Source: Bog-473 sp963770645 (lineage in GTDB: Bacteria; Actinomycetota; Acidimicrobiia; Acidimicrobiales; RAAP-2). Taken from it: a DNA stretch of 64,000 nucleotides. A program made the translations under genes and the position numbers. The DNA lies in assembly GCA_963770645.1 (NCBI GenBank), contig CAVYQL010000004.1, positions 1,054,001 to 1,118,000 on the forward strand, written 5' to 3'. The notes beneath the pieces are model-generated. The model was given only the letters and a program-made list of their open reading frames with translations. It was not told the DNA's origin and made no database searches. Shown one piece after another: positions 34,146 to 43,377 of this stretch (position 1 is its first letter; each line of letters opens with the position of its first letter).

Positions 34146-35323
34146 CAGCCCAGCCGTTCCAAGATGGTCGCGTTGGCCTGGCCGCCACCTTCGCACATCG
34201 TTTGGAGCCCGTAGCGGGCGCCGGTGCGCTCCATCTCGTTGAGCAGGGTGGCCATCAGCCGTGCGCCCGAGCACCCGGTGGGGTGGCCGATGGCGATGGC
34301 ACCGCCGTTGGGGTTGACCCGCTCCATGTCCGGCCTGTACTCCCGCTCCCAGGCCAGGACGACCGAGGCGAACGCCTCGTTGATCTCGACGACGCCGATG
34401 TCGTCGAGCGTGAGCTTCGCCTTGGCCAGCACCAGCTTGGTGGCCGGGATCACCGCGGTCAGCATGATCTGGGGGTCGTTGGCCGCCACGGCGAAGGTGT
34501 GGAAGCGCGCCCGCGGCCGGAGCCCGAGTGTCGAGGCCCGCTCCTCGCTCATGATCAGCACGGCGGCGGCGCCGTCGGAGATCTGCGACGAGCTGCCGGC
34601 CGTCACGGTCCCCGTCTCGCTGAACGCAGGCCTGAGCGCCGCCAACTTCTCCAAGGATGTGTCGCGCCGGATGCCCTCGTCACTGATGAGCAGGCCGCGC
34701 ACGTCGTCCGCGCCCGGCACGTCGGGATGCACCCGGGCCTCGAGCGCCGCGATCTCGTGTCCGAACCGGCCCTCGTCGGTGGCGCGCGCCGCTCGCTGGT
34801 GTGAGCGCAGCGCGAATTCGTCCATCTCGTCGCGCGTGATCTTCCAGCGCCGTGCGATCTCCTCGGCGCACTCGCCCTGGTGGATCAGCTCGAAGCGGTC
34901 CAGGTAGAGCGGCCCGTAGGCCTCGCCCGGCCCGGGCTCGGTGGTCGACCCGATCGGCACCCGGCTCATCGACTCCACGCCGGCGCCGATCGCGATGTCC
35001 ATGGCGCCCGCCATGACGGCCTGGGCGGCGAAGTGGATGGCCTGCTGGGCCGACCCACACTGGCGGTCCACCGTCGTGCCCGGCACCGACTCGGGGAACC
35101 CTGCGGCGAGGGCGGCGTTCCGCGCGATGTTCATCGCCTGCTCGCCCACCGTCATGGTGCAGCCCATGACGACGTCCTCCACCAGCGCGGGATCCAGGTC
35201 GTTGCGGGCCAGCAGGGCGGCCAGGGGCTGGGCCGCCAGGTCGGTGGCGTGCCAGCCCGAGAGCTTGCCCCCGCGGCGGCCCACCGGGGTGCGGACGGCG
35301 TCGACGATCACTGCATTGGGCAT
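34145..35323 (-). CDS. fadA6: Acetyl-CoA C-acyltransferase (thiolase), FadA6-like
   Basis: A 392-residue thiolase with all catalytic elements: the nucleophile in TTVDRQCGSAQQA, the acid-base His in NGGAIAIGHPTGCSGAR, and the second Cys in MCEGGGQANA. It performs the thiolytic step of beta-oxidation in the cytoplasm. FadA6 is the mycobacterial thiolase next to the HIP genes and fits this position; other FadA paralogues remain possible. A degenerate copy of the CTGACG-CCG-AATCAG palindrome sits 14 bp before the start, and the gene leads a coupled fadA6-DUF35-Ltp operon. Confidence 0.85.
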   Translation of the reverse strand: MPNAVIVDAVRTPVGRRGGKLSGWHATDLAAQPLAALLARNDLDPALVEDVVMGCTMTVGEQAMNIARNAALAAGFPESVPGTTVDRQCGSAQQAIHFAAQAVMAGAMDIAIGAGVESMSRVPIGSTTEPGPGEAYGPLYLDRFELIHQGECAEEIARRWKITRDEMDEFALRSHQRAARATDEGRFGHEIAALEARVHPDVPGADDVRGLLISDEGIRRDTSLEKLAALRPAFSETGTVTAGSSSQISDGAAAVLIMSEERASTLGLRPRARFHTFAVAANDPQIMLTAVIPATKLVLAKAKLTLDDIGVVEINEAFASVVLAWEREYRPDMERVNPNGGAIAIGHPTGCSGARLMATLLNEMERTGARYGLQTMCEGGGQANATILERLG

Positions 35324-35336
35324 AGGAATACCAATT

Positions 35337-35351
35337 CTGACGCCGAATCAG
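35337..35351. promoter_or_regulatory. Degenerate palindrome CTGACG-CCG-AATCAG
   Basis: Same length and left arm as the perfect palindromes at 28090-28104 and 48398-48412; the right arm matches in four of six bases. It lies 14 bp upstream of the fadA6-like start and 69 bp upstream of the divergent lipoprotein hydrolase. A weak site for the same regulator is possible. Confidence 0.45.
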
Positions 35352-35419
35352 ATGGGGTGCCAGACGGCGCCCCTGCGGCGGGACCGGCACGAGACCCTGA
35401 TCGACCAACATACGCAGCC

Positions 35420-36424
35420 ATGAACAGGGTCCGGCAGGTCGCGGTGGCCTCTGTGCTCGGTGCGCTGGTGCTGGCGGCATGCTCCAGCGGGGGCCCCACC
35501 ACGCCCGGTGGAGGGGGTAACAGTGGCAACGCCGGCGCAGGTGGCGGCCTGGTGTCCGCCGCGGCCTCACCGCCGGCCCCCGACTTGGCGGCCGGCCAGC
35601 ATGCGACCCTGACCTACTGCAACCACCAGCAGGCTCGCATCACCGAACCCGCATCCTTGGACGGGTCGGCGCCGGCCGCCGTCTACGTCCACGGGGGGTC
35701 GTGGGTCTCGGGCGACTACGACACCGGCGGCTTCATCATCGACGCCATCGGCCCGGCGCTGGCCAACGCGGGGTTCGTCGTCGTGAGCATCGACTACCGG
35801 CTCGGGCCGAAAGAGCACTGGCCGGACCAGATCGAGGACGTGAAATGCGCCATCCGGTACCTGCGCGCCAACGCGGCAAACCTTCACATCGATCGCCATG
35901 CCATCGGCGCCTGGGGCCAGAGCGCGGGCGGGCACCTCGTCGCCCTCCTCGGCCTGGCCGGTCGCAAGGCCGGCTGGGACGTCGGCCCCGACCTCGGCGA
36001 GTCGAGCAAGGTGCAGTCGGTCGTCGACATCGCGGGCCCGAGCGACCTCTTGACGATGGGCGACAACGGCGACGCGGTGCTGGTGGCCGAGAGTTTCATC
36101 TCGCTCCTGGGCAGCGTGCCCGCCCAGCAACTCGGCGCCGACCTGAAGAGGGCGAGCCCCGTCACCTACATCAAGGCGGGCGACCCGCCCTTCCTCATCC
36201 TCGATTCGAACAACGACGAGATCGTCTATCCCGAGCAGTCGCAGGAGCTGGCCTGGGACCTCGGCGTCTACGGCGACCCCCGCGAGCTCGTGACCGTGAC
36301 CCAGGGCGGCCACGAGTTCGACACGGAGGGCGAGTCGCCCTCCGAATCCGACATCATCCGCCTCGTCGTGGGCTTCTTCGTCCTGACGCTCATCTACCAC
36401 CGGCATCCCGGCCCGACGAGCTGA
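35420..36424 (+). CDS. Exported alpha/beta-hydrolase lipoprotein
   Basis: A 334-residue protein. A lipoprotein signal (VASVLGALVLAACSS, lipobox LAAC) is followed by a Gly/Asn-rich linker and an esterase/lipase-type alpha/beta hydrolase. The HGG oxyanion motif is in YVHGGSWVSGD, the nucleophile elbow in GQSAGGHLV, the acid in DSNNDEIV and the His in QGGHEFDTE. It should sit on the outside of the membrane and hydrolyse esters. The ATG at 35420 follows a tract without a strong SD. Divergent from fadA6-like gene across a 96-bp spacer. Confidence 0.85.
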   Translation: MNRVRQVAVASVLGALVLAACSSGGPTTPGGGGNSGNAGAGGGLVSAAASPPAPDLAAGQHATLTYCNHQQARITEPASLDGSAPAAVYVHGGSWVSGDYDTGGFIIDAIGPALANAGFVVVSIDYRLGPKEHWPDQIEDVKCAIRYLRANAANLHIDRHAIGAWGQSAGGHLVALLGLAGRKAGWDVGPDLGESSKVQSVVDIAGPSDLLTMGDNGDAVLVAESFISLLGSVPAQQLGADLKRASPVTYIKAGDPPFLILDSNNDEIVYPEQSQELAWDLGVYGDPRELVTVTQGGHEFDTEGESPSESDIIRLVVGFFVLTLIYHRHPGPTS

Positions 36425-36473
36425 GCGGGCCACCTTGGCAAGGGCCGCGGCCCTGTGCGAGATTCGCAACGCC

Positions 36474-37622
36474 ATGGACCTGACCTTCAGCGCCGAACAA
36501 GAGGCGTTCCGCGCCGAGGCCCGGGCGTGGCTGGCGGCGCACGTCCCAACCGAGCCCCTCCCCTCGCTCGATACGGCGGAGGGCTTCGAGGCGCACCGCA
36601 CCTGGGAGCGCACCATGTACGAGGACCGCTGGTCCGTCGTCAGCTGGCCGGTCGAGTACGGCGGACGCGACCTCGGCATCTTCGAGTGGCTGGTGTTCGA
36701 AGAGGAGTACTACCGCGCCCGCGCTCCCACGCGCGTGAGCCAGAACGGCATCTTCCTCCTCGGGCCGACCATGCTCGAGTACGGGACCGACGCGCAGAAG
36801 GCGCGCTTTCTGCCGCCCATGGCCTCGGGCGACGAGATCTGGTGCCAGGGCTGGTCCGAGCCCGACGCGGGCAGCGACCTCGCCGGCATCCGCTCGCGCG
36901 CTGCGCGCGACACGGCGCACGACGGCAACTGGATCCTCAACGGCCAGAAGACGTGGGCCAGCCGCGGCGCCTTCGCCGACTGGTGCTTCGGGATCTTCCG
37001 CACCGACCCCGAGGCGGAGCGCCACCGCGGCCTGACCTACTTCCTCGTCGCGATGGACTCGCCGGGCGTGACGGTACGCCCCATCCCCCAGATCGACGGC
37101 GAGACGGGCTTCGCCGAGATCTTTTTCGACAACGTCGAGGTACCCGAGGACCAGGTGCTGGGCGAGGTCGGCGCGGGATGGTCGGTCGCCATGGCCACCG
37201 CCGGCTCCGAGCGCGGCCTCTCGCTGCGGAGCCCGGCGCGCTACACCGAGGCAGCCGACCGCCTCCTGCGGCTCTACGCCTCGCGTGGCGGCCCGGCCGC
37301 ATCCGCCGACGCGGTGGCGCGGGCGCACATGCACGCCGAGGCGTACCAGCTGCACACCTACTGGACGGCGACCAAGGTGGCGCGCGGCCAGGCCGTCGGC
37401 CCCGAGGCGAGCGCCAACAAGATCTTCTGGTCCGAGACCGACGTGGCCATCCACACCGCCGCCCTTGACCTGCTCGGTCCCGAGGCCGAACTGCTGCACT
37501 CCGGCGCGCCGGGTGCGTGGCTCGACGGCTATCTCTTCTCGTTGGCGGGGCCCATCTACGCGGGGACCAACGAGATCCAGCGCAACGTCGTGGCCGAGCG
37601 CCTGCTCGGGCTGCCCCGCTGA
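36474..37622 (+). CDS. Acyl-CoA dehydrogenase, catalytic-type subunit
   Basis: A 382-residue acyl-CoA dehydrogenase of the FadE28-34 steroid type. It has WCQGWSEPDAGSDLAGIRSR and NGQKTWASRGAFADWCF for FAD binding, and a C-terminal PIYAGTNEIQRNVVAERLLG. Such proteins pair with a short divergent subunit into alpha2-beta2 heterotetramers with two active sites. The partner is the next gene. ATG at 36474 is in family register and is 49 bp after the hydrolase stop; an in-frame start 13 codons upstream is less likely. Substrate probably a steroid-derived acyl-CoA. Confidence 0.88.
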   Translation: MDLTFSAEQEAFRAEARAWLAAHVPTEPLPSLDTAEGFEAHRTWERTMYEDRWSVVSWPVEYGGRDLGIFEWLVFEEEYYRARAPTRVSQNGIFLLGPTMLEYGTDAQKARFLPPMASGDEIWCQGWSEPDAGSDLAGIRSRAARDTAHDGNWILNGQKTWASRGAFADWCFGIFRTDPEAERHRGLTYFLVAMDSPGVTVRPIPQIDGETGFAEIFFDNVEVPEDQVLGEVGAGWSVAMATAGSERGLSLRSPARYTEAADRLLRLYASRGGPAASADAVARAHMHAEAYQLHTYWTATKVARGQAVGPEASANKIFWSETDVAIHTAALDLLGPEAELLHSGAPGAWLDGYLFSLAGPIYAGTNEIQRNVVAERLLGLPR

Positions 37623-37650
37623 GCGCGCGAGACGCGGCGCGACAGAGACG

Positions 37651-38763
37651 ATGGACTTCGCGTTCTCCGACGAACAGAACCAGCTGCGCGAGGGCGTGCG
37701 CACGGTGCTCGACGCCGAATGCTCGCCGGACGAATTGCGCGCCTTCGCATTGGCCGACGAGGCAGCCCGCGCCGAGCTGGCGGCCAACCGCTGGGCCATC
37801 CTCGCCGAGCTCGGTGCACCGGCGCTGGTCGTGCCCGAGACAGCCGGCGGGCTCGGGCTGAGCGACGTCGACCTGGTGGGCGTGCTCGAGGAGGCCGGCT
37901 ACGCCTGCCTGCCCGAGCCCCTGCTCGAGACGGCTGCCCTGGCCGCGCCGACGCTGGCGGCACTCCTGCCCGAACCGGCGGCCGCGGCCGCCCTGGCCGC
38001 GCTGGTCGAGGACGACGCCGTGGTCGCCGTTGGCGGCATCGACGTCGGCGCGAGCGGGATCGCCTCGCCGAGCGAGGTGTCCGCCGACGGGATGCTGCGC
38101 ACGCCGCGCGTGGTCGGCGCGCGCGACGCGGCGATCCTGCTGCTCGCGTGCCGCGACCTCGAGTCGGGCTGGCAGCTCCACGCCGTGCCGGCGGCCTCGT
38201 GTCTCATCGAGGCCACACCGGCCCTCAGTGCCGGGCGCGACTTGGCCACGGTGCACTGGCCCCTGTCGTCGGACACGTTGTTGGCCTATGGCGTCGCCGC
38301 CGAGGCCGCCGTGGGCCTGCTGGCCGACCGTGCCGCGGCGGGGACTGCCGCTCTACTGATCGGCCTGGCCGATCGCATGATCACCATGACGGCGCACTAC
38401 GCCAAGGAGCGACACCAGTTCGGCAAGCCCATCGGCGGCTTCCAGGCCGTGAAGCACCTCCTGGCCAACGCTCGCGTCGCCCTCGAGTTCGCCCGCCCGG
38501 CCACCTACCGCGCTGCGTGGTCGCTCGCGACCGCGCAGCCGACCCTCTCGCACGACGCGTCCATGGCCAAGGCGATGGCGTCCGACGCGGCCGACCTCGC
38601 TGCTCGCGTCGCCCTCCAGGTCCACGGCGCCATTGGCTACACCTGGGAGTGCGACCTCCACTTCTTCATGAAGCAGACGTGGGCGCTTTCGCGCGCCTGG
38701 GGCGATGCGGGCACGCACCGCCGTCTCGTCCTGCCGCACACGCTGGCGACTGCGCGACCCTGA
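37651..38763 (+). CDS. Acyl-CoA dehydrogenase, partner subunit
   Basis: A 370-residue acyl-CoA dehydrogenase homologue with MDFAFSDEQNQLREGVRTV at its start and the AKERHQFGKPIGGFQAVKH and VHGAIGYTWECDLHFFMKQ blocks. The FAD/substrate-binding middle domain is reduced compared with its upstream neighbour, and the GTNEIQRN-type tail is missing, which is the feature of the second subunit in steroid-type heteromeric dehydrogenases. It starts 28 bp after the first subunit. Its 3' end is 40 bp from the convergent beta-propeller gene. Confidence 0.85.
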   Translation: MDFAFSDEQNQLREGVRTVLDAECSPDELRAFALADEAARAELAANRWAILAELGAPALVVPETAGGLGLSDVDLVGVLEEAGYACLPEPLLETAALAAPTLAALLPEPAAAAALAALVEDDAVVAVGGIDVGASGIASPSEVSADGMLRTPRVVGARDAAILLLACRDLESGWQLHAVPAASCLIEATPALSAGRDLATVHWPLSSDTLLAYGVAAEAAVGLLADRAAAGTAALLIGLADRMITMTAHYAKERHQFGKPIGGFQAVKHLLANARVALEFARPATYRAAWSLATAQPTLSHDASMAKAMASDAADLAARVALQVHGAIGYTWECDLHFFMKQTWALSRAWGDAGTHRRLVLPHTLATARP

Positions 38764-38802
38764 CCAGTCTTCGGCCGGCAAGCGGGGGGCCCTGTGGTCC
38801 CC

Positions 38803-40047
38803 TCAGCCCGATGCGGCCGGGACCCAGCTCGCCACATCGACGTGGCCCGTGAGCCGCAGCGGCCTGCCTGTGCCCCGGTGCCAGACGTAGAGATAGCTGG
38901 CGCCCGAGGTCGTGGGCGAGAACCCGAAGACGTAGGGGATGGCACCGGCCACGAGCACGTTCGAGCCGGACGAGTCGGCGACGATGGGATTGGAGAACAG
39001 TGACGAGCACTCGTTCGGACCGTTGTCGGCGATCGCCTCGCAGACCGCGGCCGGCGTCTGGAACAGGATCGCGATGATCCGTCCGGTGCTGGGGTCGATG
39101 GTCACGACGCTCTGCCGGCCGTCCGATGGGCTCGTGAGGGCGCCGATGCCCTGGGGCTCACCGCGCGCGCCGGTCCCGAAGAACCCGTTCCAGGTCAACC
39201 CGACATCGTGGATCGGGATCCGTGTCGCGCCGGCCAGCGACGCGACGCCGGGGCCGACCGGCGTCGTCCACGCCGTCTCGCTGCGCGAGGTCGGGTCGTA
39301 GAGGTCGAAGGAGAGCAGCCGCCCGTCCGGCGACCAGGACAGGTCGCTCGCCCCCTGGTCGACCTGGGCGGGCCCGGGCTCGAGCGTCCGCACCGCGGTG
39401 ATCGCCCCTGTGGCCGAGAGCGTCGCGACGTCGATCCCCTGCGGCGGGACCAGGTACGGCGCCTCCCCGGCGCCGCCCGCGGGATCGGGCGCGATGTAGG
39501 CGAGGGACTTCCCGTCCGGGCTGACCTCAGGATCGGACCCCGAACCGAGGTCGCGCACCGGACTACCCTCGATGGACACGCTGAGAATCTGGTCACCGCT
39601 GGTGGCCGTCGTGGGAAGAGGGGTGGCCGACTCGAGTGACTGGGCGGACGCCGACTCGAAGTACACGGTGCCGTCGGGCCCCACCGACACGCTGGGGAGA
39701 CCCGGTGCCAAAACGGTGACGTCAGAAGCCAGCGTGCGAACGATCCGGCCGCTCTTCGTCGAGACGACGACGAGCTGTGCAGTCGCCGTCCACCCCACGA
39801 TCTGACCCGGCATCGCCGCCACGTCCGCGGGGCGTGGTGCCACGACCGGCCCCGCCGATCCGGGCCGGCGGCCTGACGGCGAAGACGGCCAGAGCGCAAC
39901 GAGGCTCGCGACGAGGGCAACCACGAGGGCGCAGACCGCGGCCAACCACCGGTGTCGGCGGCGTCGCCGGGCCTCTTTGAAGAGGGCTTCTGGGTCAGGC
40001 ACGGGCGCGTCGGCGGGCCGCAGCGGGCTCGGCCGGAGGACCGTCAC
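38803..40047 (-). CDS. Membrane-anchored TolB/WD40-like beta-propeller
   Basis: A 414-residue protein. An N-terminal cytoplasmic tail rich in Arg (EARRRRRHRW) precedes one membrane helix (residues 35-55), and the rest is an extracytoplasmic beta-propeller. Repeated blades include VSVGPDGTVYF, PEVSPDGKSLAYIAPD and LSWSPDGRLLSFDLYD. Cysteine pairs in VCEAIADNGPNECSS may form a disulfide. No enzymatic motif is present, so a binding or scaffold role is likely. It is divergent from a GntR regulator over 35 bp, which could therefore control it. Confidence 0.75.
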   Translation of the reverse strand: MTVLRPSPLRPADAPVPDPEALFKEARRRRRHRWLAAVCALVVALVASLVALWPSSPSGRRPGSAGPVVAPRPADVAAMPGQIVGWTATAQLVVVSTKSGRIVRTLASDVTVLAPGLPSVSVGPDGTVYFESASAQSLESATPLPTTATSGDQILSVSIEGSPVRDLGSGSDPEVSPDGKSLAYIAPDPAGGAGEAPYLVPPQGIDVATLSATGAITAVRTLEPGPAQVDQGASDLSWSPDGRLLSFDLYDPTSRSETAWTTPVGPGVASLAGATRIPIHDVGLTWNGFFGTGARGEPQGIGALTSPSDGRQSVVTIDPSTGRIIAILFQTPAAVCEAIADNGPNECSSLFSNPIVADSSGSNVLVAGAIPYVFGFSPTTSGASYLYVWHRGTGRPLRLTGHVDVASWVPAASG

Positions 40048-40082
40048 GTCGAGCCTTCCCAGGCAGCCTGCATGGCACTACT

Positions 40083-40454
40083 ATGACTAGGACCATGTTG
40101 GAAGTCAACGTCGACCGCAACGAAGCCACTCCCCTGCACGATCAGGTGGCGGCCGAGATCAGACGAGCCATCGCCGAGGGCGAAGCGAAACCGGGCGAGC
40201 GCCTGCCGCTGGCCCGGGACATCGCCGCGGTGCTCGGCGTCAACAAGAACACGGTGCTGCGAGCCATGCACATCCTGCGCGACGAGGGGCTCCTCGACTT
40301 CACCCGCGGCCGCGGCATCACGGTGTCGGGCACCCCCCAGAGGGGCGCCGTGCTCGAACAGGTGCGCGAACTCGTGGAGTTCGCCCGTCGAAACGGCTAT
40401 CACCGCGACGAGGTGATCGAGATGATCACGACGCTGCCGTCGGCGTCGGGTTGA
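40083..40454 (+). CDS. GntR-family regulator, YtrA-type
   Basis: A 123-residue regulator. The winged-helix domain spans residues 15-85, with LHDQVAAEIRRAIAEGEAKPGERLP, LARDIAAVLGVNKNTVLRAMHIL and a GRGITVSG wing. The C-terminal tail is short, which is the YtrA-type arrangement that usually lacks a large effector domain. An alternative start is the ATG (MLEV) four codons downstream. It shares a short divergent promoter region with the beta-propeller gene. Confidence 0.88.
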   Translation: MTRTMLEVNVDRNEATPLHDQVAAEIRRAIAEGEAKPGERLPLARDIAAVLGVNKNTVLRAMHILRDEGLLDFTRGRGITVSGTPQRGAVLEQVRELVEFARRNGYHRDEVIEMITTLPSASG

Positions 40455-40480
40455 ACGGCAGAGTTCCGAATCAGGTCACT

Positions 40481-41905
40481 TCAGACCAACGCGAGCTGCG
40501 AGAAGGATCCCCCGAGAAAACTCTTCGGGTCGGCGCCCAGCACAGGGCCGAGCATCGTCGCGTACAGCGTCCGAAAGTCGGTCGTGTACACCGTGTTGCC
40601 TTCAGACAGCTTCGTGAGGCTCGGTGGCTCGCCGTAGAAGCCCCCCTTCACCGAGGGTCCCGCCGCGAAGGCCACGTTGGCCCAGCCGTGGTCGGTGCCG
40701 TTGCTGGCGTTGCCACCCACGCGGCGACCGAACTCCGTATAGATCAATACGACGGTCCTCGACCCGTGACGCGTGCCGCGCAGCGCGTCGACGAAGGCGG
40801 TGACCGCCGTATCGAGCTCGGCGAGCAAGGTGCTCTGCGTCGGGACCTGGTCGGCATGGGTGTCGAAACCGCCGAGTTCGACGCTGTAGACGTCGGCGGT
40901 GGCGCCCGCCAAGATCAGGTTGGCAACGATGCTCAACTGCACCGCCAAGATGTTGCCGGTGGCCACGCCGCCACCGCCGTCGGCGATGGCGAGGTTGTCG
41001 GCGGCACCAGCAGCCAGGCCTGACTCGTCGGCCAGGTGCAACGGGTTCGAGGTGGCCGTGCGATCGAGGAGCGGCCCGAGCCGTTGGTGCAGCTCGAGCA
41101 GGACGTGATCCGACATGGCGGCCTCGGCGGCGAGGGGCGCATCGGCCCGGTCGCCGCGGGCCAAGGATGCATAGAGACCTTGCTCGAACGTGGACCCCGG
41201 CAACACGAGTGGGCCCACCGGGATGGCCGCGCCCTGCACCCGGCTGCCGGACAGAGCCGCCGGCAGGGTCGGACCGATCGCCAGTGCCCGCAGCGGGCTC
41301 GACCGCGTCCCGTCGAGCCAACGACCGAGCCAGCCGGTCGTGGTGGACGCGTCGGTGGACCCGGCCTGCCAGATGTCCATCGACTCGAAATGGCTGAAGT
41401 TGGGATCGGCGAACCCGACGCCCTGGACGATGGCCAGCTCCTTTGCGTCCCAGAGCTTCTTGAAGCCCGGCATCTTGGCGTGGAGCCCGAACCCGTCCGC
41501 CAGTGGCAGGACACTCGACGCGTCGACCGCCAAGGGTCCGCGTGCGGGGGCATATGCCGGGTCCTTGTATGGGATCACGGTGTTGAGGCCGTCGTTGCCG
41601 CCGTAGAGCGTGAGGAGCACGAGATTCCCGCCACCGGCGTCGCCCATCGCACCGGTCGTGGCGCCCCCACCGAAGAGGGTGTCCCAGGCCCGCGGCCCGA
41701 ACACGGCACCGAGCACACCGAGGGCGCCGACGCCCCCGGCCAAGCCAAGGAAGGCCCGCCGGTGCATGCGGTGGCGATCCGAGTCCGGCGGCGGGTCCAC
41801 CACCACGCCTGGGCCAAAACTCCCACGCACCTCGGGAATGGCGAGCGGCGGCTCCATCGCGAGCGGGTCGGTCGGTGTTGGCTCTGGCCAGTCTTCGCCG
41901 GTCAC
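40481..41905 (-). CDS. DUF1501 protein, Tat-exported
   Basis: A 474-residue member of the DUF1501 (sulfatase/alkaline-phosphatase-like) family. A twin-arginine signal (MHRRAFLGLAGGVGALGVLG) is preceded by an unusually long N-terminus. The metal-site motif region includes LVLLTLYGGNDGLNTVIPY, ANVAFAAGP, and STLLAELDTAVTAFVDAL with TEFGRRVGGNASNGTDHGW. GTG start at 41905 is behind a strong GAGGAGGTC site. Such proteins are always found next to DUF1800 proteins, as here, and are of unknown enzymatic role. Confidence 0.88.
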   Translation of the reverse strand: MTGEDWPEPTPTDPLAMEPPLAIPEVRGSFGPGVVVDPPPDSDRHRMHRRAFLGLAGGVGALGVLGAVFGPRAWDTLFGGGATTGAMGDAGGGNLVLLTLYGGNDGLNTVIPYKDPAYAPARGPLAVDASSVLPLADGFGLHAKMPGFKKLWDAKELAIVQGVGFADPNFSHFESMDIWQAGSTDASTTTGWLGRWLDGTRSSPLRALAIGPTLPAALSGSRVQGAAIPVGPLVLPGSTFEQGLYASLARGDRADAPLAAEAAMSDHVLLELHQRLGPLLDRTATSNPLHLADESGLAAGAADNLAIADGGGGVATGNILAVQLSIVANLILAGATADVYSVELGGFDTHADQVPTQSTLLAELDTAVTAFVDALRGTRHGSRTVVLIYTEFGRRVGGNASNGTDHGWANVAFAAGPSVKGGFYGEPPSLTKLSEGNTVYTTDFRTLYATMLGPVLGADPKSFLGGSFSQLALV

Positions 41906-41916
41906 GTTTGACCTCC

Positions 41917-43257
41917 TCAGTTGCTCACGTACTCGGGCGACACCAGGGCCAAGGTGACCAGAGTCGGAGGGACATGTGCGGCTGCATCCAGCGCCGCCGC
42001 GGTCGCCGGGCTCCAGTTGCGCACCGACAGCATCTCGGCGGCGGCATCGACCCGATCGCCTGGCGACGCGTCGGTCACTGTCGAAATGTCGGCCGCGTGA
42101 GACAGCTCGTGCGCGAACTTCCAGCGTTCCAGTGCGGCGGCGGTCGAGAGCCAGTAGCCGTTTTGGGGCCAGCCCCCCACGCTCGGGGGGTCGAAGAGCA
42201 CTTGCCCCAGGCCGGCGAAGACCGAAAGCAACTTCGCGGGTCGCATCTGCTGCAGCGCAGTCGGGGTGATGCCCAGCGCGCGGAACGCGCCCACTACGTA
42301 CTCGGTTGGCTGCTTCACGAGTCCGTTGAGCGCCCGGGACTGGGTGAAGGCCGGGTGAGCGAAGATCGCTGCGAGCAGGTTCGCGACGCTTCGATCCGCC
42401 GCGTACCCCGGTGCCAGGTCGGCCACCACAGGGTCGCTCGGCGTCACCGGATAGGCGAGGTAGCTCCAAAAGCGTGACGGCACGAACCTATTGGAGGCGT
42501 GGCTGTCGGTCACGAGATCGATCACCTGCTGACCTGACGTGACGCCGCTCACTCCCAGGAAGTCCTGTGGCGTCGTGCTGTGCTGGCGCGCCGCGATGGA
42601 GAAGCCGCCCGTCTTGGCGTCGAACCGCCAGCCGGTGAAGCAGTAGGAGGCGGCGCGCACGTCTGCCTGCGTGTACGTGCCGACCCCCATGGTGAAGCGC
42701 TCCATGAGCTCTCGCGCGAAGTTCTCGTTCGGATTGGACGCCTTGTCGGACTTGGCGTCGAGCCAGATCAACATCGCAGGATCCTGTGCGACCGCCTGCG
42801 TCAGCCCGGTGAAGTCGCCGTTCCCTTCCGTGCGGAAGAGCTGATTCTGGTTGTACATGTAGAGGGGGTAGCGGACCTTGGAGATCGCGGTCGGGAAGTG
42901 ACCGTGGAGGAGGAAGGTCAGCTTCTCCTTGAGCGGGTTCGTGGTGGCCAGCATCCGGCTGAGCCACCAGGTGGTCAGTTCGAGGAACTGCTCGTGTAGT
43001 TGGTGCGACAGGCCACGCCGTCCCGCCGCGTCCGCCGCCTCGCCTGCGGCGCCTGGGTCGCGGCCGCTGAAGGTCGGCGTGGCGATGGCGTCGGCGCCGG
43101 CGTCGGGCGCGGCCAGACCGGCCACCAGTGCGTCGACCGTGGCGTCGTAGCCGGCCGCCGATGCAGACGAGAGTTGGCTGGGCAGGGCGCCAAAACCGGC
43201 CCGCCTGTACAGGTGGGCCACCAGGTCCGTCGTGGTCACGTTCTCGGCAACGGCCAT
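41917..43257 (-). CDS. DUF1800 protein
   Basis: A 446-residue DUF1800 protein. Family signatures are AHLYRRAGFGALPSQL, LLHGHFPTAISKV, NPNENFARELMERFTMGVG, YTQADVRAASYCFTGW and FDPPSVGGWPQNGYWLST. It starts at the ATG 43257 in family register. With the downstream DUF1501 gene, 12 bp away, it makes the standard two-gene unit. Role unknown; partners are usually exported together and seem to act on the cell surface. Confidence 0.9.
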   Translation of the reverse strand: MAVAENVTTTDLVAHLYRRAGFGALPSQLSSASAAGYDATVDALVAGLAAPDAGADAIATPTFSGRDPGAAGEAADAAGRRGLSHQLHEQFLELTTWWLSRMLATTNPLKEKLTFLLHGHFPTAISKVRYPLYMYNQNQLFRTEGNGDFTGLTQAVAQDPAMLIWLDAKSDKASNPNENFARELMERFTMGVGTYTQADVRAASYCFTGWRFDAKTGGFSIAARQHSTTPQDFLGVSGVTSGQQVIDLVTDSHASNRFVPSRFWSYLAYPVTPSDPVVADLAPGYAADRSVANLLAAIFAHPAFTQSRALNGLVKQPTEYVVGAFRALGITPTALQQMRPAKLLSVFAGLGQVLFDPPSVGGWPQNGYWLSTAAALERWKFAHELSHAADISTVTDASPGDRVDAAAEMLSVRNWSPATAAALDAAAHVPPTLVTLALVSPEYVSN

Positions 43258-43377
43258 CGGCCTCAGCCCTTTCGGCGGGCGCCCTCGCGCTGCGCAGAGC
43301 ACGCCATGCCACCAGTCTCTCCTCCGCCGCTTACAAGTCCGTGTTGAGAGTGTGAGGGAACTGTCAGGGCCGGCCCG

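Noticed and set aside
36433..36446. KstR2-type operator (CAAG..CTTG) before the acyl-CoA dehydrogenase
   Set aside because: The palindrome there is CCTTG-G-CAAGG, the opposite arm order, and too short to call.
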